Shown: positions 31,969 to 44,550, counted from the stretch's first letter. The stretch is 64,000 nucleotides of DNA from Tillandsia leiboldiana (GCA_029204045.2 CM055077.1:5439736-5503735); one strand, 5' to 3'. The notes: a model not told the origin generated them from the sequence alone. Numbers and translations are program-made.

Positions 31969-34224
31969 CTAGAGACATAAAATAACAATATGGTATAAGT
32001 GGTGATAAAAAAAAAAAATAATAATAACTCTACAGCTATCATGGCTCTATCTATCATGCTCAAGAAATGATACAGATGATAAAATGCATCTACTCAATAT
32101 GCTCAATCAACCCAATCACACTGACTGCCACATAGGGTCCAGTCAAACCTGCGTCTGTCTACTACCACACATCCCCACAGGGACGAAATTTACGTAGGGG
32201 GTCCTACTCGGACTGCGTCGACAAGTCGCGATAGCAAAGTAACAGGTCCAGCTCCGGAGCAGCACTCGAGAGGAGCGACCCCACCGAGGAAGTATTCGCG
32301 CATCTCTGTCGAGCTCCATACAGGTCATGCCGGCTATAATCCAAATCCACGATCAATCAGATCGAAAACAATAACCCAACACTAACAACATCAGCCGAAA
32401 ACATTCAACGGCTCGGGACCACCGTCTACCCGGACGGCTCCCAACTCTAGTACTGGTCTAATCTCAGATACCAGACTCCACTCGGTCCCCAGGCACGGGC
32501 GCAACATGCATCCCACACTATCCCGACCACTCGACCGACTATCCGGACGAGGAAAAATTCTAAGTCTAGGAAAAATATATATAAATAGTGTAGAAAGTTC
32601 GAACATGGCAAAAACACCCAAGTTGAAGGTTTTCTAAAGTCTGGCCAAATATCATGCAACATATGACAGGGTGCTAGTCAAAGTTCAACAATTCTAAAAA
32701 TATCATGAGTACATCAATAATAGCACCGATACTAGCATGCTGAGATCTACAATACTAGAATTAGAAGGAAGTCCGCAGACTTGGAGGAAAATCCAACCCA
32801 CCTCAAACGCGCTGATCCGGAGTCCGAACAAGCTAAAATTGGACATGCATGTTCCTTAGGCTCTCACGATTTCGACGAACCAAGAAACTCCAAATAACTC
32901 CTCCCGGATGAACGGTGATGCTCGAAATACCAAGTGTTGCCCAAATAGTCCATTACAAAAATCAGCGTGCGCAACGACGGAGTGTAGAAGACAATCCATA
33001 CACAATTTTCACCCAAAACCAAAAAAATAGGATGCTCACCTCGATCGTAAGAAGGAGTCCTGACTTTTACTTTCCCAGCACAAGTCCAAAATCCCAATAA
33101 AAACTGAAAAACAAAGCCGAAAGTCACGATGAGTTCCAATACAGATTCCAGCACCAAAGCCTTGTCATACAGGGAAAATTCACCTATGAAATGCCTTCCA
33201 AAAAATCCAAGAAAGGTACGGTTGCATTCCTCTCGAAGTCTAGATGGAGATCGAGTCCTTAAACATCCAAATCCGCTAACAAACAGCCGAGAAAAAGCAT
33301 AAAAACTCCCCACTGTCCAGCAAAACTACAGCACAAAAAGGGGTCTAAAGATGCAGCGAGAACTCCCATAAAAACTCAAAATGGAGAGGAACAATAGGTA
33401 CCAAAATCGAAGGCCTACCTGCCATGAAGATTTAGAACCAAAAATCAGCAAAAATCTCCAAGGGGTTAGCTCTGGGCAGTCCGCGGACAAAATGTCCACG
33501 AAGAAAACCGTAATCGAAGGAACGTCGAAGCTCGCGGAGTCGGGAAAGAAGTTGATGAAATGATCTCCAAAAATCCTCCAAAAATTCTAGAAGTGTAGAA
33601 GACTTGTAGAAGAATGCCTCAGCAAAAGATTAGCCCAAGAACACCTTCAAAAAGATCAAAAAAGAGGGAGAGAAGGGCTATTTATAGCAAAAAAAAAACC
33701 CAAAAGAACCCCTTTTCGGATCCAGGGAGGAAAACCGGGCACCCAAAATCCACAATACCCGGGCCCGGTACACGTTGCGCCCATCGCACCGCCATCGCGC
33801 AGCGCCCGAATGCGCGAGATGCCTCCACGTGTCCCACGCCGCGCTCCGTGCGCCCCGCGCCCACGCGGTGGTTGGCTTCGGCCAATCGCCTCGCGCCACG
33901 TGGCCAGGCGCGGTCCACGGCGGGGTGCATGCGGCGCTGATTGGCTGTGTCTTGCGCCGCCGCCCGACCAATCACAGGGCGCCACGTGGCCCCGCCCGCT
34001 TTTTCGCTGGTCCTGGTGCACGCGCAAGTGGGCCTTGGACCGGCCCAATTCTAAATTGCACCCGTTAGCCCATTTTGTTCGAAAATAGCTAATTTTTACT
34101 ATTTTCGCACGCTCAGTACGTTTTTGGCGTCCACTTGACACGCAACGCACTCGATACACCAAAAATATGTGTTTTCTTACTGTCGACCACACAGTCAAAA
34201 CACACGGAGCCTTGGGACACCACA
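31969..34224. repeat. middle large LTR, right part, complete (copy B)
   Basis: Resumes after the Sirevirus with CTAGA and ends ...CACCACA at 34224, followed by ACTAG (34225-34229), the same 5 bases that precede its start. The last ~470 bases (33750-34224) are GC- and CpG-rich and occur only here, because copy A stops at the gap. Long open frames in that CpG-rich stretch occur on both strands and are composition effects. Confidence 0.75.
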
Positions 34225-35862
34225 ACTAGACCCCTAAATTATTCCAAAATTGCATAATAACTTATATTTTTAGGTGTTTTGGGTTGTTACCTAAATCCGA
34301 AGACTTTCAAATTGATCTGAAGGTATCAGCATATGGGACTTGATGTGTTGAGATATGTGCTCACTATCTGAGGGTGGCCAGGAGTCCGAGGAGGTCAATG
34401 GGTCAACCTATAATGATATCAAGATCACTAAAACTAAGATCCACCCTTGTAGTCCAAGATCTGCTCAAACACAGTGAAGCATCATACTCAGGGGACCAAG
34501 GAGATTCAAAAGCTCAACTTGCTGTGATCGAAAGGTCGTCGGAGCGTTGGTCATAACAACTTCGGCCAAAACAACACCACCAAGGACTCATGTTGGCCGA
34601 GCTTGCAAGGATTCGGGTTCACAGTAGAATCAGAGGCAAGCAATAGCAGCAATGGCTCAAGGGAGGTTCTAGAGGTGCCTCATGCTCTGGTGCCAACGTC
34701 AGGTGGCAGCGGTTGGCCGGGATCTCCGAGAGTTGGCCGCACCAAGAGCAAGATGAAGGAAGAAGGGTTTTGGTTGTTCGGAGACCCATACAAGGGTGTA
34801 GGGGGCTTGTACTCAACGAAGGGATGCTAGCCAAGTGGTTGGCTGGCAGCGATGGCGGCGGGAAGCAGCAATGGCGACGGGTGGCGGAGCTCGACCAAGA
34901 ACAAGAACCCGGAGCTAAGGTTTTCTTTTTCCGCGCCGCCACAAATCGAGAGGGCTCAAAACTTATTGGGGAGTTTTCTAGGGTCCAGCAGGAGGTAACC
35001 AGCAAGTTCCTTCTACCACAAAGGCCCTGGAGTCGGCGCCCAACAACCTTCGGCCAGATTTGGGTTTCAGCGAGGCTTATGCTCCCGCCGACTAACCGCG
35101 AGGACCCAGGCGATAAAAGAAAGAAGAAGAAAAAGATCTTCTTCTCCGGCGATGTGCAGCCACAACAGACGACGGCACACTTATGGGACAACCTAATGGT
35201 GATAAGGACAACCTCAGGAACCTCTGGTCGCAAAGCTATCAAGGTTGGTGCCTTCACTTCTTTCCCAAACTCGAGATCTAAAGATGCTAAGGATCTTCCT
35301 CTCTTTTTCGGCGATAGTAGGCGGCGGTCGGTGGTGCAGGTGCCCGAGGAAAAAGCAAAAGAGAGAGGGAAAGCGAGGGGATGGCTTGGTTTGCTTCAAG
35401 TCCTGTGCGGCTAGGGTTTCCCAAGAGAAAAACCCTAAGTTCCTTTATAATAGGTAGAAAAATGCTGGATAGTCCCTGGTCTATTGTTATTTTCATATGG
35501 GTACCTCACAGTGGGTGAAATACGCAGAGAGACCCCTTCTCGTGTGATATCGCGTAATTCACCGCATAAAATATAGGCTATTTTGCATAACTATACTGTC
35601 AAAATAATATTTTTCATATTTTTTTAGGCTTTCGACTTGCCAAACATAAAAACGGACGTCACCACATCGTTCGACTCAACAAGACCTATCAAGTAGCGAT
35701 TCTATTTCGTCGTGGTTGGGCTTCGTTAGATCAATTTAGTTGTTTCTTTAGGAACACTAATCTCTTGCACGTTTTTCAATTTTTTGGCTCGCCAAATTCA
35801 AAATCGGATATCGCCAAATCGTTCGACTCGACGAGACTGTTTAGGCGGTGTTTTTACTTCGT
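34225..35862. repeat. outer large LTR, right part (truncated)
   Basis: Continues the LTR broken at 5040. Its middle and end resemble the second half of the 46791-51430 LTR: CGGCC-rich stretches, an AAACCCTA(A/G) motif before an AATAGGT, then TTCGACTCAACAAGAC and TCAAGTAGCG blocks (compare 50640-50880). The terminal TACTACA is missing. It is cut at about 35862 by the gypsy fragment. The 233-codon open frame at 34713-35414 shows no recognisable domain and is not called as a gene. Confidence 0.6.
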
Positions 35863-36308
35863 CGAGTTCGAATCCTGAGGGCTTCCACAGAAGAAGCCTG
35901 ACAAGAACCCCAATTGCGGGAGGGGGTCTGATCGGCCGGCGTCAAAGTGTCGCCGGAGTCAGATTGAGCGGCCACCTCAAAAGAACTCTCAAAGGCGAAA
36001 AAGCTACGATCAGAATATTGTTGTAGCGACGGCATGAAAATCGTCATAATCGTCATAAAGAAAGAATGCGATGCAAAGAAAGCTGCAAAGTAGCAGCCTT
36101 TTAATAGGCCAACGAAAAGGAGCGGAATAATAATAGCCTCCCTAAAAAATAGCAACATTTATTGGAGAAACGACGGATGACGGTTTCATCGAAAATCGAG
36201 GAAGATCAACACCTGCTCACGAATCCCTCGGACGATGAGCATTAATCTTGCCAGAACATAGGGATGATCGTTGGACATCGTTATCTGCGCCAGGAGTTTG
36301 ACTCAACT

Positions 36309-36346
36309 TCGACAATCGCCTGAATGACATATCAAGCGATTGTCGA
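36309..36346 (+). other. hairpin at the polypurine tract
   Basis: TCGACAATCGC (36309-36319) and GCGATTGTCGA (36336-36346) form a perfect 11-bp stem with a 16-base loop. It is followed at once by GGGGGCAT and the LTR start. The polypurine tract is GAGGGGGCAT at 36345-36354. Confidence 0.7.
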
Positions 36347-36354
36347 GGGGGCAT

Positions 36355-37391
36355 TGTTGAGACTAGATTTTTTCACCACATGAGGAGGCGACACGTGATG
36401 CCTACCATCGACTAAAGGTATCGGCCGATATAAGGCTGAGTTGAAAAAAAGGGACTCGCATCTCGATTAAGACCGGCCTCAGTCGCGTAAGAAATACAGC
36501 ACGCGACACACGCCATTCGGCCAAAGGTAGAAAAGCAACTGAAACCAGAAGATCATCACCCAGGATTGACTCTGACTGAAGACGAACACCAGACCACCTC
36601 AGTCAAGCGGCGAAGGAGGCAAGATCAGAGTCAACCTTCGGCTGCTCGAGCCGAAGAAGAAAAGACTCTAAAAGGAAGGAGTGTGAGATTTGGGCGCGAA
36701 TCTCGTAACGGACTCCGAAACAGCAAGCAGCACCCAGCATTGGAAAACGCCGAAGATCACGCTTCGGCACGTTAATAAGGGGGTGAACTTGGACGGAAAA
36801 TGGCTATTATCCTAGTTGAGGAAGTTTTACTCAAAGGAAGTAGTTGAGGAATTTACGATAATTCTCCTCAAATCACGCCGATTATTTAAATCGGCGATTA
36901 TACGTATTGGTCCGGAAGTGTATAAATATCCGAACCATCGAAGGAAAAGGGGTCCTGCAATCTCGTAAGCCAGGACCACCCCCCTGCTATTTCATACCTT
37001 ACAATACTTGCATTTACTACTTTTCTAGATAATTTCACCGCGTTTTCTAGGAGTAGATCAACTTGTAATTGGTTCATTGTTACTTTTGTAACCCCACTCC
37101 AAACAATATAATTTCTAATTGGCTCCTTAGATGTGTCCAATCTTTGTCTCTTTACCCCAGTTCGGCTATTCTAGGCCGAACTCTCTCTCTACCTTCATAT
37201 TCCGATTCGGCTAATCTAAGCCTGACGATCGTGAGAGTTGACTGAGAAGAACCAGGCCGAGCGGATCCCTACTCGGCCCGATCGCTTGATCCATTGGCAC
37301 GCAACGCATCACATCTAGAGGGTCACCCCCACAGGGGCCGATCGACGACCGAGCCTGGTCAACGGTCAGCGCGACATTTTCGGCCCCAACA
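36355..37391 (+). repeat. 3' LTR of the gypsy-like fragment
   Basis: Starts TGTTGAGACTAG after the polypurine tract and ends GGCCCCAACA, giving TGTTG...CAACA inverted ends over 1037 bp. TATAAATA at 36921-36928 is a likely TATA box. CGCCGATTATTTAAATCGGC just upstream (about 36876) and AGTTCGGC...GCCGAACT (about 37159-37182) are small hairpins. Confidence 0.65.
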
Positions 37392-38521
37392 ACATCTAAT
37401 ATCAATCTCAGCACCGCATCTAATATCAATCCATATCAATCCGTATATTGCGGAGTAGGCGACGAAAGTTAATATCGATGGTAACAGGCACCACCATTGC
37501 TGCAGTCAAATAGAAAGTGAGGGGAATTACGGTGCATCACTCAAGGAAAAAGGTTGAGTGAAAGAAAATTTCAAGGATTGAAATAAGAATTTGGAATCGA
37601 ACAATATCAATATACTGTAAGGAACAGTATTTTTTGCTGACGTTTTTTGCCTTGCAAGAAAATTTCTGACAATATTACTCTATCATGTTGAAGTGTATTT
37701 TAAATTTTTTCTTAACCTTAATTTTTACAATATATAGTTCTGAATAGCACATATAGAACTTGAGTAGCTCTAAAATTTGTCTTTGATGTAGTCGGACAAG
37801 TATTAATAATTAATAAATTGATAAAATGTGAAAAATTTATACAGGAGAAAATTAACAAATTTGTTTATCTTCTTTGTTTCGGGGTGGGAAAAATGTGAAA
37901 AATTATGTACTTAATATAGAACACAATAACCTTAAAACAAATTAGTGAAGTTTAAACTACCAATCAACCTGAAAATAAGAAATAGTTACAGAAGGCCTTA
38001 CAGATTAAGCACAGAGGTAAAGAAGGAACATGACACAGAATGACCGCTGTACAAAAAAGACGTCGGAGTCCTACAGGGAAGACAAAAGCATTGTTACGTA
38101 AGAAAAAAAAATTCAATATTGTAGGCATGATGAAACTAAGAAGGAGGAATACCTATATGCCTTATTGTCGTCTCTCGTACAATGTTTAATTTTGGATTAG
38201 TTGCACATACACATAGATGGAATAAATAGGCAAAAATATAGCAGCGATGAGGAGAGATTGCACGTATACAACATTTAATTTTGGATTGGAGGTAGGAGGA
38301 GGGATGTAACGGTGAGGGGGGTAGAGGAATCGACGTGGATGTTAGAGGAATCGATCAACAACGGAAAGAGAAGAGGGATAATACGGTGCATGGCTGAGAG
38401 AGGAGAGAAAACGATCCAATAAAGTGAGGAGATTGAATCGGCAGAGAGAGGAGAGGGGAGAGGGGAAAGGAGAGGAAACGACAAAACGGCCCTATCGTGC
38501 GTGCGAAAAATAGCGAGGAGT
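37392..38521. other. intergenic, no gene seen
   Basis: AT-rich DNA with short repeats of ATCTAATATCAAT just after the LTR, and a purine-rich GAGAGGAGAGGGG stretch near 38440-38480. No coding or RNA gene was recognised. Confidence 0.5.
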
Positions 38522-38830
38522 TAGGGTGATTCGGTTCTTTGGTTCAGAAAAACACCCCTAGGCGGTTCGGTTCGGTTCAGTTTGGTTCATTAGTATGATT
38601 TGGTTCAGAAAAAAATAGAAAGGGGAAATGAGTGGTTCGATTTATTAGTTCAAAGTTTAGTTTGGTTTGAGAAAAAAATGGGCGGTTTGGTTCAAAAAAG
38701 GGATTTGGTTCAGGAAAAACAAAGAGAAGAAAGGGGCGGTTTGGCTTCTTGGTCCAGAGTTCAGTTCGGTTTAAAAGAAAAGAGGTGGTTCGGTTCAAAA
38801 GAGAAATTTTGATTCAGAAAAAAAAAAAAA
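38522..38830. repeat. degenerate GGTTCGGTT / GGTTCAGAAAAA array
   Basis: About ten imperfect units alternate GGT(T/C)(C/T)GGTT or TTGGTTCAG with A-rich runs (AGAAAAAAA). They include AGAGTTCAGTTCGGTTT and AAGTTTAGTTTGGTTTG variants. Both strands are open over short spans only because of the repeat composition. It ends in a poly-A run at 38818-38832. Confidence 0.7.
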
Positions 38831-39480
38831 AAGAGAGGTTTAAGGAAAATTTGCCACGTGTCAGAACAAATTGAGGATTCATATAGTTTTATAGATATTA
38901 TTTACTTTTCTAGTGAGTGAAAAATTTTAAAATCAATAAATTTAATGGCAAATTTTATGTGTTTATTTGTTTAACGATAAAAATCCAAGCAAACAAACTT
39001 TTAATAGAAAATTCTCTACACTATACATTTGATATGAAAATTTAAGTCTGGTACCATTTACTAAATACTATTGTTTCTTCGTGTAATCTGTTTGAATACA
39101 TGAATAATTTATTTGACACATCTTTTTTATTTGTTAGCTCAAAAAAATTATAGTATATGATAGATAATTAAGGAGTAAAGGTCAAAGGTATAGAAAGACA
39201 TACCATATTCATTCTTTTAAGTTATTTTCTCATAATAACTTAAATCATTTCATATGTGAAATATACTATTGTAGCAAATTATCATTGTCGATATCTTCCG
39301 AGGAACTAAGATCAAACTCCTAACTTACAATCACAAATAAAAGCTCCAATAATGTATGAGTAATTAGTAAATAACTTATTTCTCACATCCAAATAGGTTA
39401 AGATGTATGGTCAATTTGGACGTAGTTTCAACTGCTGCAGTTGAACCTTCTAATATAATTGCAACTGCAACTGTTGAATT
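38831..39480. other. intergenic, no gene seen
   Basis: AT-rich sequence with no recognised feature. GAATT at 39476-39480 is the left flank of the following copia element. Confidence 0.5.
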
Positions 39481-40083
39481 TGTTGGAATTATGGGGCAGC
39501 GGAAACTTACAAACTGGATGGCCAACGTATCCAGAAACCATAAACCGGATCGGGTAGCTTGTTTTACTGGCCTTCTTGGATCGTCATTGTCTTGATGATT
39601 CTTGATCTTCCACGAATCTTCTGGTTGCAGATCGGATGCGGATGCGCGGATCGAATCGGATGCGAAGAGGGCTACTAGAGTCCTCTTCTATGTCCACACT
39701 CCAAAACCCCGGGAACGTAGGTGGAAACCCAGAGAGAACGTAGAGAGAGAATAAGGGAAGAAGAAATCTCTATTTCTTCTTGTGTATCATATATTGTGCT
39801 CTTCACCGTATAGGGAAAGGGGTTCTATTTATAGATTATTAGGACATCTTACGATATTCTGTTTCTCACGTAGAGATAAGAGAATATCGGTTAAGATATG
39901 GGTGAAGATATGTTTATTAACTGATAAAAAACATATCTTTATCTTTAACCCATAATCTTATCCTTAACATATAAGGATAAATCCGATCTTATCCTTAACA
40001 CAAAAGGATAAATCCTAATCCTATATCAGATATGGATTGAGCCAAATTAGAACCAGCCAATGTAGACACACCACATGGCAACA
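39481..40083 (-). repeat. 3' LTR of the old copia element
   Basis: 603 bp, TGTTGGAATTATGG...CATGGCAACA on the plus strand. It has tandem TTATCCTTAAC/AAAGGATAAATCC motifs near 39957-40020. It retains one copy of the 51-base unit that is triplicated in the other LTR (near 39718). Confidence 0.8.
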
Positions 40084-41197
40084 ATCTCCCACTTAGCCAC
40101 ATTCCAATTTTCTCTCATATACATTCTACTCTTCATACGGGTAATGGAGCGTGCGACCTGACGCAAAAATCACAATGCAGGAGTGCCATATTAAGTTACC
40201 ACCCAACTAACATAGCACATCACTGACTAAAAACGTCTATGCCCCAGACGTTTCAACACACACCGGATCAAGTATCACAAATTCCCCTCCTATAATCACA
40301 GGGCTTGACCCTACAACATCTCTTGTACTCATGATTATCTCAAGTAACACAACCGAGATAACCGCCCGGGCAATGAGTCACAAGACTTTCATGGTGTGCT
40401 ATCGAAACATCTTCCTCAGCCCCTCACATTAATCTGTATCGGTCCAAGCACTTTACTAGACATGCTCCGCGAGATCGTATTTTCTCATGACCCTGAGATA
40501 CACGCTAAGTTAGTTACTTTGGACCTCTAATTCATAATATAGTTCTAAGTCGAGGGCATAAAAAGGGTTAGTGCTCACACAATGACATAGAGGGAAGAAT
40601 ATATGTCACTCTACTAACTGGTCGACAATCACATACAGTATGATATGTATGCCATGGCGGAGCACCCATCCAATGGGTCGTGTCACGCTCTGGAACGCCA
40701 TGCGAACCTTGGTCTAGGCACCACTAAGGCATCTAACCACTACACAACTCAGGTCATCTCTCTAACCTAATTATTTAGGTTCAGCTGCTATACAGGCTCG
40801 ATATGGAATTTCACAAAAGAATTCTCATATCTAACTCCCAAGAGTCTCATCTTAAACTAATTAAGGCGACTTTCAAATCGTATCAACACTTTATTCATAA
40901 CGTATATGAACAAAGCAATCATATTACAACTACTAAAGTTTAATATGATTATTTAGTCTCATCATGTTCACCACTTAGGTGCCAGGGCGATCACCCGTGT
41001 GAGTGGGCTGACCTGAGCCTGGTGACTAATGGTAATATGTGCCTACTAGTATCAATTACGCAATCATATAAAAGAAAATATTTTTTCATTACGAAAAGTG
41101 TAAAATACAAAAGTCTCAATAATGTCCATACATCATAACCTGCGAAGACCCAAACTCCCAATGTGGGTCAGGAACATATCCCTAGCTATCAGCTTGG
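40084..41197 (-). other. 3' untranslated region of the old copia element
   Basis: About 1.1 kb between the polypurine tract and the RNase H remnant. No ORF or other feature was recognised. Confidence 0.5.
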
Positions 41198-43930
41198 TCA
41201 ACGGATCAGCCACCATCCTAGTGGTGGAGATATGTCTAAGAGTGACTCGCCTAGCCTAATCATCTCTCGAATGTAGTGAAAACGGATGTCAATATGCTTG
41301 GTCCTGCCATGATACTTGGGATCCTTTACATACTCCAAAGCAGCTATGCTGTCAGAGACCATCTCAACAGGCTCATCAGCTCGAGTCACAATGTCGAGGT
41401 GCTGGAGAAATCACCTTAGCCAAACAGCCTCCTGAACGGCTGCTGAACAAGCAACGTACTCTGCCTCCATGGTAGACAAGGCAATGCAACTCTGCTTTTT
41501 ACTGCACCAGGTAATTGCCCCACCTCCAAGCATAAACACATAGCCTGAAGTGGACTTGCGCTCATCTCTATCACCGCCCCAATCAGCATCACTATATCCT
41601 TTCAATCTCAAGTTCCCAGCTTGAAAGCATAGAACGAGATCACCGGTTCCCTTTAAGTATCGAAGGATCCTCTTGACCGCTTGCCAATGAGCAGGTCCTG
41701 GGTTGCTCTGGTAACGACTTACCAAGCGAAGCATATGTCAAGTCGAGTACACATCATAGCGTACATCAAGCTGCCAATCGCACTCGCATAAGGAACCCTA
41801 CTCATTTGGTCTTTTTCTTTATCCGTTTTAGGGCACTGATCAAGACTCAGAGTGTGATTCTTTTCTACTGGAGTATCAACGGGTTTACTATGATGCATCC
41901 TAAACTGCTCCAGAACCCTTTTAATATAGGATTCTTGAGACAGACCAAGAAGTCTCCTAGAGCGATCTCTGATGACCTTCACACCGAGCACATAGCTCGT
42001 CTCACCCATATCTTTCATCTCAAAATTGAAAGACAACCACTCCTTAGTGGTATTGATCAACTCATGTCATTCCCAGCCAATAGTATGTCGTCCACATATA
42101 AAAAGAGGAACAAAATTCCCTTCTTTGACTTCTTGATATATACACAGTGGTCTTCCTCTATCACGGACATACCGATAGAGGTGATGGCTTCATGAAACAT
42201 GAAATACCACTGTCTCGATGACTATTTGAGACCATAAATGGACTTTTAAGACGACATACTTTGTCTTCTTGACCTTCGAGTACAAAACCCTCAGGTTGAT
42301 CCATGTAGATCTCCTCCGCTAATCCTCCATTGAGGAAAGCTGTCTTGACATCCATTTGGAACAATTCTAAATCTAGATGAGCCACTAAGGCTAAAATCAC
42401 ACGTATAGAGGCAAATCTTACAATGGGAGCAAATGTCTCGTTATAATCTACACCCTGCCTTTGATTGTAGCCCTTAGCCACGAGTCGAGCCTTATATTTA
42501 TCGATTGATCCATCCGCCTTGCGCTTAATTTTTAAAACTCATTTATTTCCAATAGACTTGCGCTCAGGTTGAAGGTCAACCAACTCCCATACTTGGTTCT
42601 TGCTCATGGATTCCATCTCAACTCTCATAGTAGCCATCCACTCATTACAAGCTGGTGATTGTAGTGCTTCTACATAAGAAGAAGGCTCATTTTCATCGAG
42701 CGGAATGCACATGAAACTATTCCCTTCCATCTCAAAATGTCGCTGGGGAATGTTTCCACGTTCACTTCTACGCAGTTGAGGGCCTAAACTGTCGGCTTCT
42801 AAGGCTGTGCTCCCACTCATAGAAGCACTCCCACTAGCTGGAGGATCGCTACCACTTCCTTCAGCGACTTCGAGAAGTGGTCGATCACCCTCACCAGAAG
42901 ATAGGATAGCGTCGTCTTGTAACTCATACAATCCGACGTCTTTTCGCATTTCACCAAAATTCCTTCTCTAGGAATTCCACATTACGAGACTCAATCTCGG
43001 TCATCCCACCATCTGTGTGTTCATCATACATCATATAGCCCTTCGAATTTTCAGGGTATTTGATGAACACATGCTTGCTTGCTTTAGGGCAGAGTTTTAC
43101 GAATCTATGTGAGGGGCTGTGAACATATCCAGCTGAACCCCAAGGGCGTAAGTAGTGTAAACTTGGCTTTCTACCACTCCACAACTCATATGGGATAGAA
43201 GGCACTGATTTACTAGGGACTCGATTAAGAATATAGGCAGCAGTCAAAAGAGCATCTCCCCAAAAACTTATGGGAAGATGAGCCTGCGCCATCATAGACC
43301 TAACCATGTCCAGTAGAGTACGATTCCTTCACTTTGCAACACCATTTTGTTGCGGAGTACCTGGAATAGTAAGCTGTCTCCTAATGCCCTTTTGCTCACA
43401 ATAAGCCTTGAACTGATCAGACAAGTACTCACGTCCTCGATCAGTGCGAAGCACTTTTACACTTCTTTCTATTTGATTCTCAGCCTCCGCTACGAAGCGC
43501 TTGAAGCAATCTAAAGCTTCAGAACGGCGAGAAAGCAAATACACATAGCCAGAACGGGAATAATCATCAATGAATGTGAGAAAATAGCACGCACCATGCC
43601 GGCCCTCACATTCATTGGCCCACAAATGTCTGAGTGGATCAGCTCCAAAGGATGAGAGGCACGAGTAGCCTTACCAAAAGGCTTTCTACATGCCTTCCCA
43701 GCCAGACAAGGCTCGCACACAGATAGGTCAACTTTGACGAGAGACCCCAAAAGGCGTACTCGAGCCAGTCTGTTCATTCTGTCTTGACCTATATGGCCTA
43801 ATCTGGCATGCCATTTAACGGATTTATCACAGAGATTAGAAGAAGTACTTATATGCACCAAAAAAGCATACAACGATTTATAATAAGCCACACAAGCATT
43901 ATAGTTTATATCCACATAAGATATATAGTA
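41198..43930 (-). pseudogene. copia pol remnant: pre-integrase, integrase, RT, RNase H
   Basis: At least seven frames on the minus strand together spell a copia pol. From high to low coordinates: a zinc region (WHARLGHIG, with CEPCLAGK) near 43690-43840; integrase core pieces (FIDDYSRSGY, LRTDRGREY, GTPQQNGVAK) at 43329-43625; SFWGDALLTAAYILNRVPSK at 42951-43307; a linker and RT start at 42539-42949; QMDVKTAFLNGG at about 42330; a middle RT frame at 41719-42060; and DADWGG with DERKSTSGY and CIALSTMEAEY at 41411-41734. Several frameshifts and stops separate them, and the YVDD box region near 42080-42130 is disrupted. It is non-functional. Confidence 0.85.
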
Positions 43931-44040
43931 TACAACACATGCATGTATTTTATTTAAATCCCACAGGTAAATAAAAAAAATTTCGCACCAAATAGGAGCA
44001 TAAAAAAAAAATATTTTCTTAAAAATAAAAAAAAAAAAAC

Positions 44041-44470
44041 TTGGGCCACCACTCAACAATGCAGGCCGGGCTAGTGCCGCGCGCACCCAGCACGGGAGGA
44101 GTACGTACCTGCTCGGGGCTGCAGGCCGGGCCGAGCCATGCGCTTGTGCACGCAGCACGCGAGGGGGCCCGAGCCCGCTAGGGCTCTGCGGGCTGGGCCC
44201 CTGCGCCCGAAGCGCGGGGCCCCGAGCCCGCTGGCCCGCTTCGGGCTGGGCCCCTACGCCCGAAGTGCGAGGCCCCAAGCTGGCCCGCTTCGGGCCGGGC
44301 CTGGCCAGCGCCCGCCGGGCGCTGCGGGTTGGGCCCCTGTGCTCGAAGCGCGGGGCCCAGAGCCCGCGGGTGCTGGCTAGGCCCCTGCGCCCGAAGCGAG
44401 GGGCCCGAGCCCGCATGCAGGCTATGCTGGTCGGCCCCCCGCGCCCAAAGCGGGGGGCCGGTTTCTTAGG
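44041..44470. repeat. GC-rich degenerate tandem array
   Basis: About six units of roughly 60-70 bases share GGGCTGGGCCCCTGCGCCCG, AAGCGCGGGGCCC and GAGCCCGC. Many sub-blocks are near-palindromic (GGGCCCC). It sits where gag/protease of the copia element should be and is very unlike the surrounding AT-rich DNA. It is bounded on the right by a poly-T run (about 44470-44493). Open frames here are composition effects. Confidence 0.75.
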
Positions 44471-44548
44471 CCTTTTTTTTTTTTTTTTTTTTTAATAAAT
44501 AAAAAACAATTATCTACAACATATGTAAAAAATTATTTACAACAGGTG

Positions 44549-44550
<2 letters not shown>

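Larger units (their letters stand above)
18901..33749. other. second copy of the 14.8-kb block (start of contig B)
   Basis: Near-identical to 3978-18800 in the same orientation. Differences in the first ~5 kb are dense and mainly 1-base indels, many in homopolymers, which break reading frames. From about 24 kb to 31.9 kb the copies are nearly identical. The pattern is that of an unpolished contig end, not of evolutionary divergence. Use copy A for the ORF3 reading frame, and copy B for the right flank beyond the gap. Confidence 0.85.
35863..37391 (+). mobile_element. 3' end of a Ty3/gypsy-like retrotransposon
   Basis: A short internal stretch (35863-36354) without coding signal, then a polypurine tract, then one LTR. 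The opposite LTR and all coding domains are missing, so it is a truncated element. The orientation is plus because the polypurine tract precedes the LTR. The superfamily is inferred from the LTR layout only. Confidence 0.6.

Noticed and set aside
33614..34225. Long overlapping open frames in the CpG-rich end of the middle LTR
   Set aside because: Open in several frames and on both strands, with Arg/Ala/Pro-rich translations and no domain.
34713..35414. 233-codon open frame on the plus strand
   Set aside because: It lies in LTR sequence, has no recognisable domain, is matched by a 212-codon frame on the other strand, and has no homologous frame in the related solo LTR.
44138..44495. Arg/Ala/Gly-rich open frames in the GC array
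   Set aside because: Tandem-repeat translation, open on both strands.
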